Source: an uncultured Eubacteriales bacterium (GTDB lineage Bacteria > Bacillota > Clostridia > Oscillospirales > Acutalibacteraceae). Taken from it: 64,000 bases of DNA. The DNA lies in contig CAKSAP010000005.1 in NCBI GenBank assembly GCA_934436505.1, positions 62,001-126,000 of the forward strand, read 5' to 3'. Position numbers and translations under genes: made by a program. The notes under the pieces were generated by a model. It worked only from the letters and a program-made list of their open reading frames with translations. It was not told the origin of the DNA and made no database searches. Positions 62,786 through 64,000 of the stretch are shown here, in pieces (the stretch's first letter is position 1; each line of letters begins with the position of its first letter).

Positions 62786-63400
62786 TCAGCAACAGGGAAT
62801 CAAGTCTCCGCCCAATGATTCGCAACAGCAATCTGCGCAAATCAAGCCCGAGCAAATATCACACGACGAGCAGCCGCTTGCCGAGCCTTGATGTGTCTGC
62901 CTGTATCCTCCGTTTGAATTGTTGTTAAGCGCATTAAAGGCATTTGAATATTCAACATTATCAGGCTCCATTCTGCAAGCCGTTGAATAATTCCTGTAAG
63001 CCTCGTCAAACCAGCCACGTCGCTGTTGAATTTGACCCTTGCAATAATACCATTCGGCATTTCTCATATCCTTAGGAATACCGTCAAGTATCATTTCCGC
63101 ATCATCGATTCTGCCGCAATTTATCTTCTCTCTGACATCTGCAAATTGCGAATTTCCGTAATATGCTCCGCTGTTCTGCTGCGAATATGAACGATTTGAA
63201 GAATAACCGCCGCTTCTCTGCGCCATTATCTCGTCATATGCCATATCAAGCTCCTGCATTTTCTTAACTGCAACGTCGGAAAGCGGACTGTCGGCATAGT
63301 TGTCGGACTGATATTTTCTTGCAAGATTTCTGTAAGCATTTTTAATTTCGTCTTCACTTGCATTTTCGTTTACGCCCAAAATATCATACGGGTTATTCAA
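62786..63400 (-). CDS. J-domain-like protein lacking HPD, with Cys-rich tail
   Basis: 204 residues. Residues 3-60 follow the J-domain pattern (PYDILGVNENASEDEIKNAY, then RNLARKY), but the essential HPD is QSD at 31-33, so stimulation of DnaK is unlikely. A Gly/Ser/Tyr-rich linker (about 68-85) and a TPR-like pair of helices (about 85-155) follow. The tail holds at least ten Cys (CSSCDIC, ADCCCES, PCC) that could bind metal. It begins with a TTG at 63400 overlapping the upstream gene by 8 bases; GAGGTGA is the ribosome binding site. Function unknown. Confidence 0.82.
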   Translation of the reverse strand: MNNPYDILGVNENASEDEIKNAYRNLARKYQSDNYADSPLSDVAVKKMQELDMAYDEIMAQRSGGYSSNRSYSQQNSGAYYGNSQFADVREKINCGRIDDAEMILDGIPKDMRNAEWYYCKGQIQQRRGWFDEAYRNYSTACRMEPDNVEYSNAFNALNNNSNGGYRQTHQGSASGCSSCDICSGLICADCCCESLGGDLIPCC

Positions 63401-64000
63401 TCAAATCACCTCTCTTTTTCTTTATTATTTTCATAAGCTCTGCTTCCATACCGTCAAAAATAATATTTTCAATTAACGGCTTATAGCAGTTTTTGTCAAG
63501 CAATTCAAGCGCAAGTCCTGTTTCGTTTGCGGTAAGGCGGATAGATTTGATTATATCGTCCTCAATCGCCTTATTATCGCCCGTTAAAAATGATTTATCA
63601 AGCTTATATTTCAGAGCAAACGGGTTGTAAGCCCCTGCTTTAATATCGTTTTCAAGATCGTCAAACGCATCCATAAGATATACCCACCGTCCGAGACAAT
63701 AGCCAATTCTCTCAACAATGCGTTTCTGTGTTTCATCTTCAATTCCGTCGGAAAATATATTCTGCAACGAAACAGCCGTCGGATGAGCCGCTATATCTAT
63801 GCTGTCCGTTTTTTCGTTTTCTATCCTTGCCTGCTCATCTGTTGATGCTTTTATTATATCATTATATTTTGAATATTTTTTTACGGCTTTGTTAAACTTT
63901 ATTTTAATATAAGGGTAAACAAGCCGTGCCGCCAATCTTTTCAAAGGCTTCCCGTCATTTATATTGTCAAGAACCTTATAATAAAACATAATTACCGTCA
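63393..64000 (-). CDS. DUF5685-like protein (N-terminus beyond right edge)
   Basis: At least 202 residues of a helical protein. No stop separates the ATG at 63989 from the edge, so the gene probably begins outside the window. CLGRWVYLMDAFDDLENDIK (about 108-127 counted from that Met) recalls isoprenoid-synthase-like helices with acidic residues and matches my memory of the DUF5685 family. Its stop overlaps the J-like gene, so the two are made together. The family assignment is tentative and no catalytic role is claimed. Confidence 0.6.
   Translation of the reverse strand, partial: TVIMFYYKVLDNINDGKPLKRLAARLVYPYIKIKFNKAVKKYSKYNDIIKASTDEQARIENEKTDSIDIAAHPTAVSLQNIFSDGIEDETQKRIVERIGYCLGRWVYLMDAFDDLENDIKAGAYNPFALKYKLDKSFLTGDNKAIEDDIIKSIRLTANETGLALELLDKNCYKPLIENIIFDGMEAELMKIIKKKRGDLIE

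Noticed and set aside
61430..64000. Phage or defence island near radC
   Set aside because: RadC-type proteins occur on mobile elements, but the neighbours here (nadE, uvrB, uvrA) are housekeeping and no phage gene is present.

Overview
The window comes from an AT-rich, low-GC Gram-positive, spore-forming bacterium, most likely a member of the Clostridia. A gut Oscillospiraceae/Ruminococcaceae-type organism is my best guess from gene content, not from a database match. The evidence is a complete spoIIIAA-AH operon, a YlmC/YmxH-type gene, a tyrosine T-box, strong Shine-Dalgarno sites, a cohesin-like/S-layer-homology exported protein, and the Firmicute order yqhY-nusB-xseA-xseB-ispA-dxs-tlyA-nadK-argR-recN.

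Layout. 1-6.1 kb: the 5' end of a GH38 alpha-mannosidase gene (it runs off the left edge), overlapped by folC, then a GPH-type sugar symporter and a secreted cohesin-like/SLH protein. 6.1-10.5 kb: an accessory islet. It holds four small membrane or membrane-anchored proteins of unknown function, several gene remnants, three copies of a ~97-bp hairpin repeat, and copies of a second repeat built partly from tRNA 3'-end sequence. It ends at a real tRNA-Pro gene. 10.7-30.5 kb: mostly single genes and short operons: M28-like peptidase, esterase, prfB, ktrBA, a PrsA-like foldase, an ATP-grasp/alpha-E/transglutaminase trio, mscL-proC, a PflX-like radical SAM protein, NUDIX, a second GPH symporter, tRNA-Ser/Met/Trp, PrsW and a MATE exporter with an attenuator-like leader. 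30.9-34.2 kb: a PPP-type phosphatase followed by a remarkable PolC relative. The latter lacks the exonuclease, the C-terminal helix-hairpin-helix part and most catalytic aspartates. 34.3-52.8 kb: a long run of minus-strand housekeeping genes: trxA, folA, thyA, ymxH, tyrS with T-box, recN, argR, nadK, tlyA, dxs, ispA, xseB, xseA, a TsaD paralogue, nusB, an Asp23-family gene and spoIIIAH to spoIIIAA. 52.9-64 kb: a YfhO-type membrane protein, uvrB-uvrA, nadE, radC, a small membrane protein, a J-domain-like protein without HPD, and the 5'-truncated (in this window) DUF5685-like gene that leaves the right edge.

How the parts work together. thyA-folA (dTMP synthesis and folate recycling) sits near trxA. 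dxs-ispA supply isoprenoids. xseA/xseB, recN and uvrA/uvrB repair DNA. The spoIIIA genes build the mother-cell side of the channel to the forespore. ktrB/ktrA and mscL handle potassium and osmotic shock.

The least explained items are: the PolC-like pseudo-polymerase with its phosphatase partner; the repeat-studded islet beside tRNA-Pro; a structured repeat that forms the whole 5' region of argR and nearly touches the start codon of nusB; and the MATE leader. GC content, similarity scores and family assignments were judged by eye; no searches were run.
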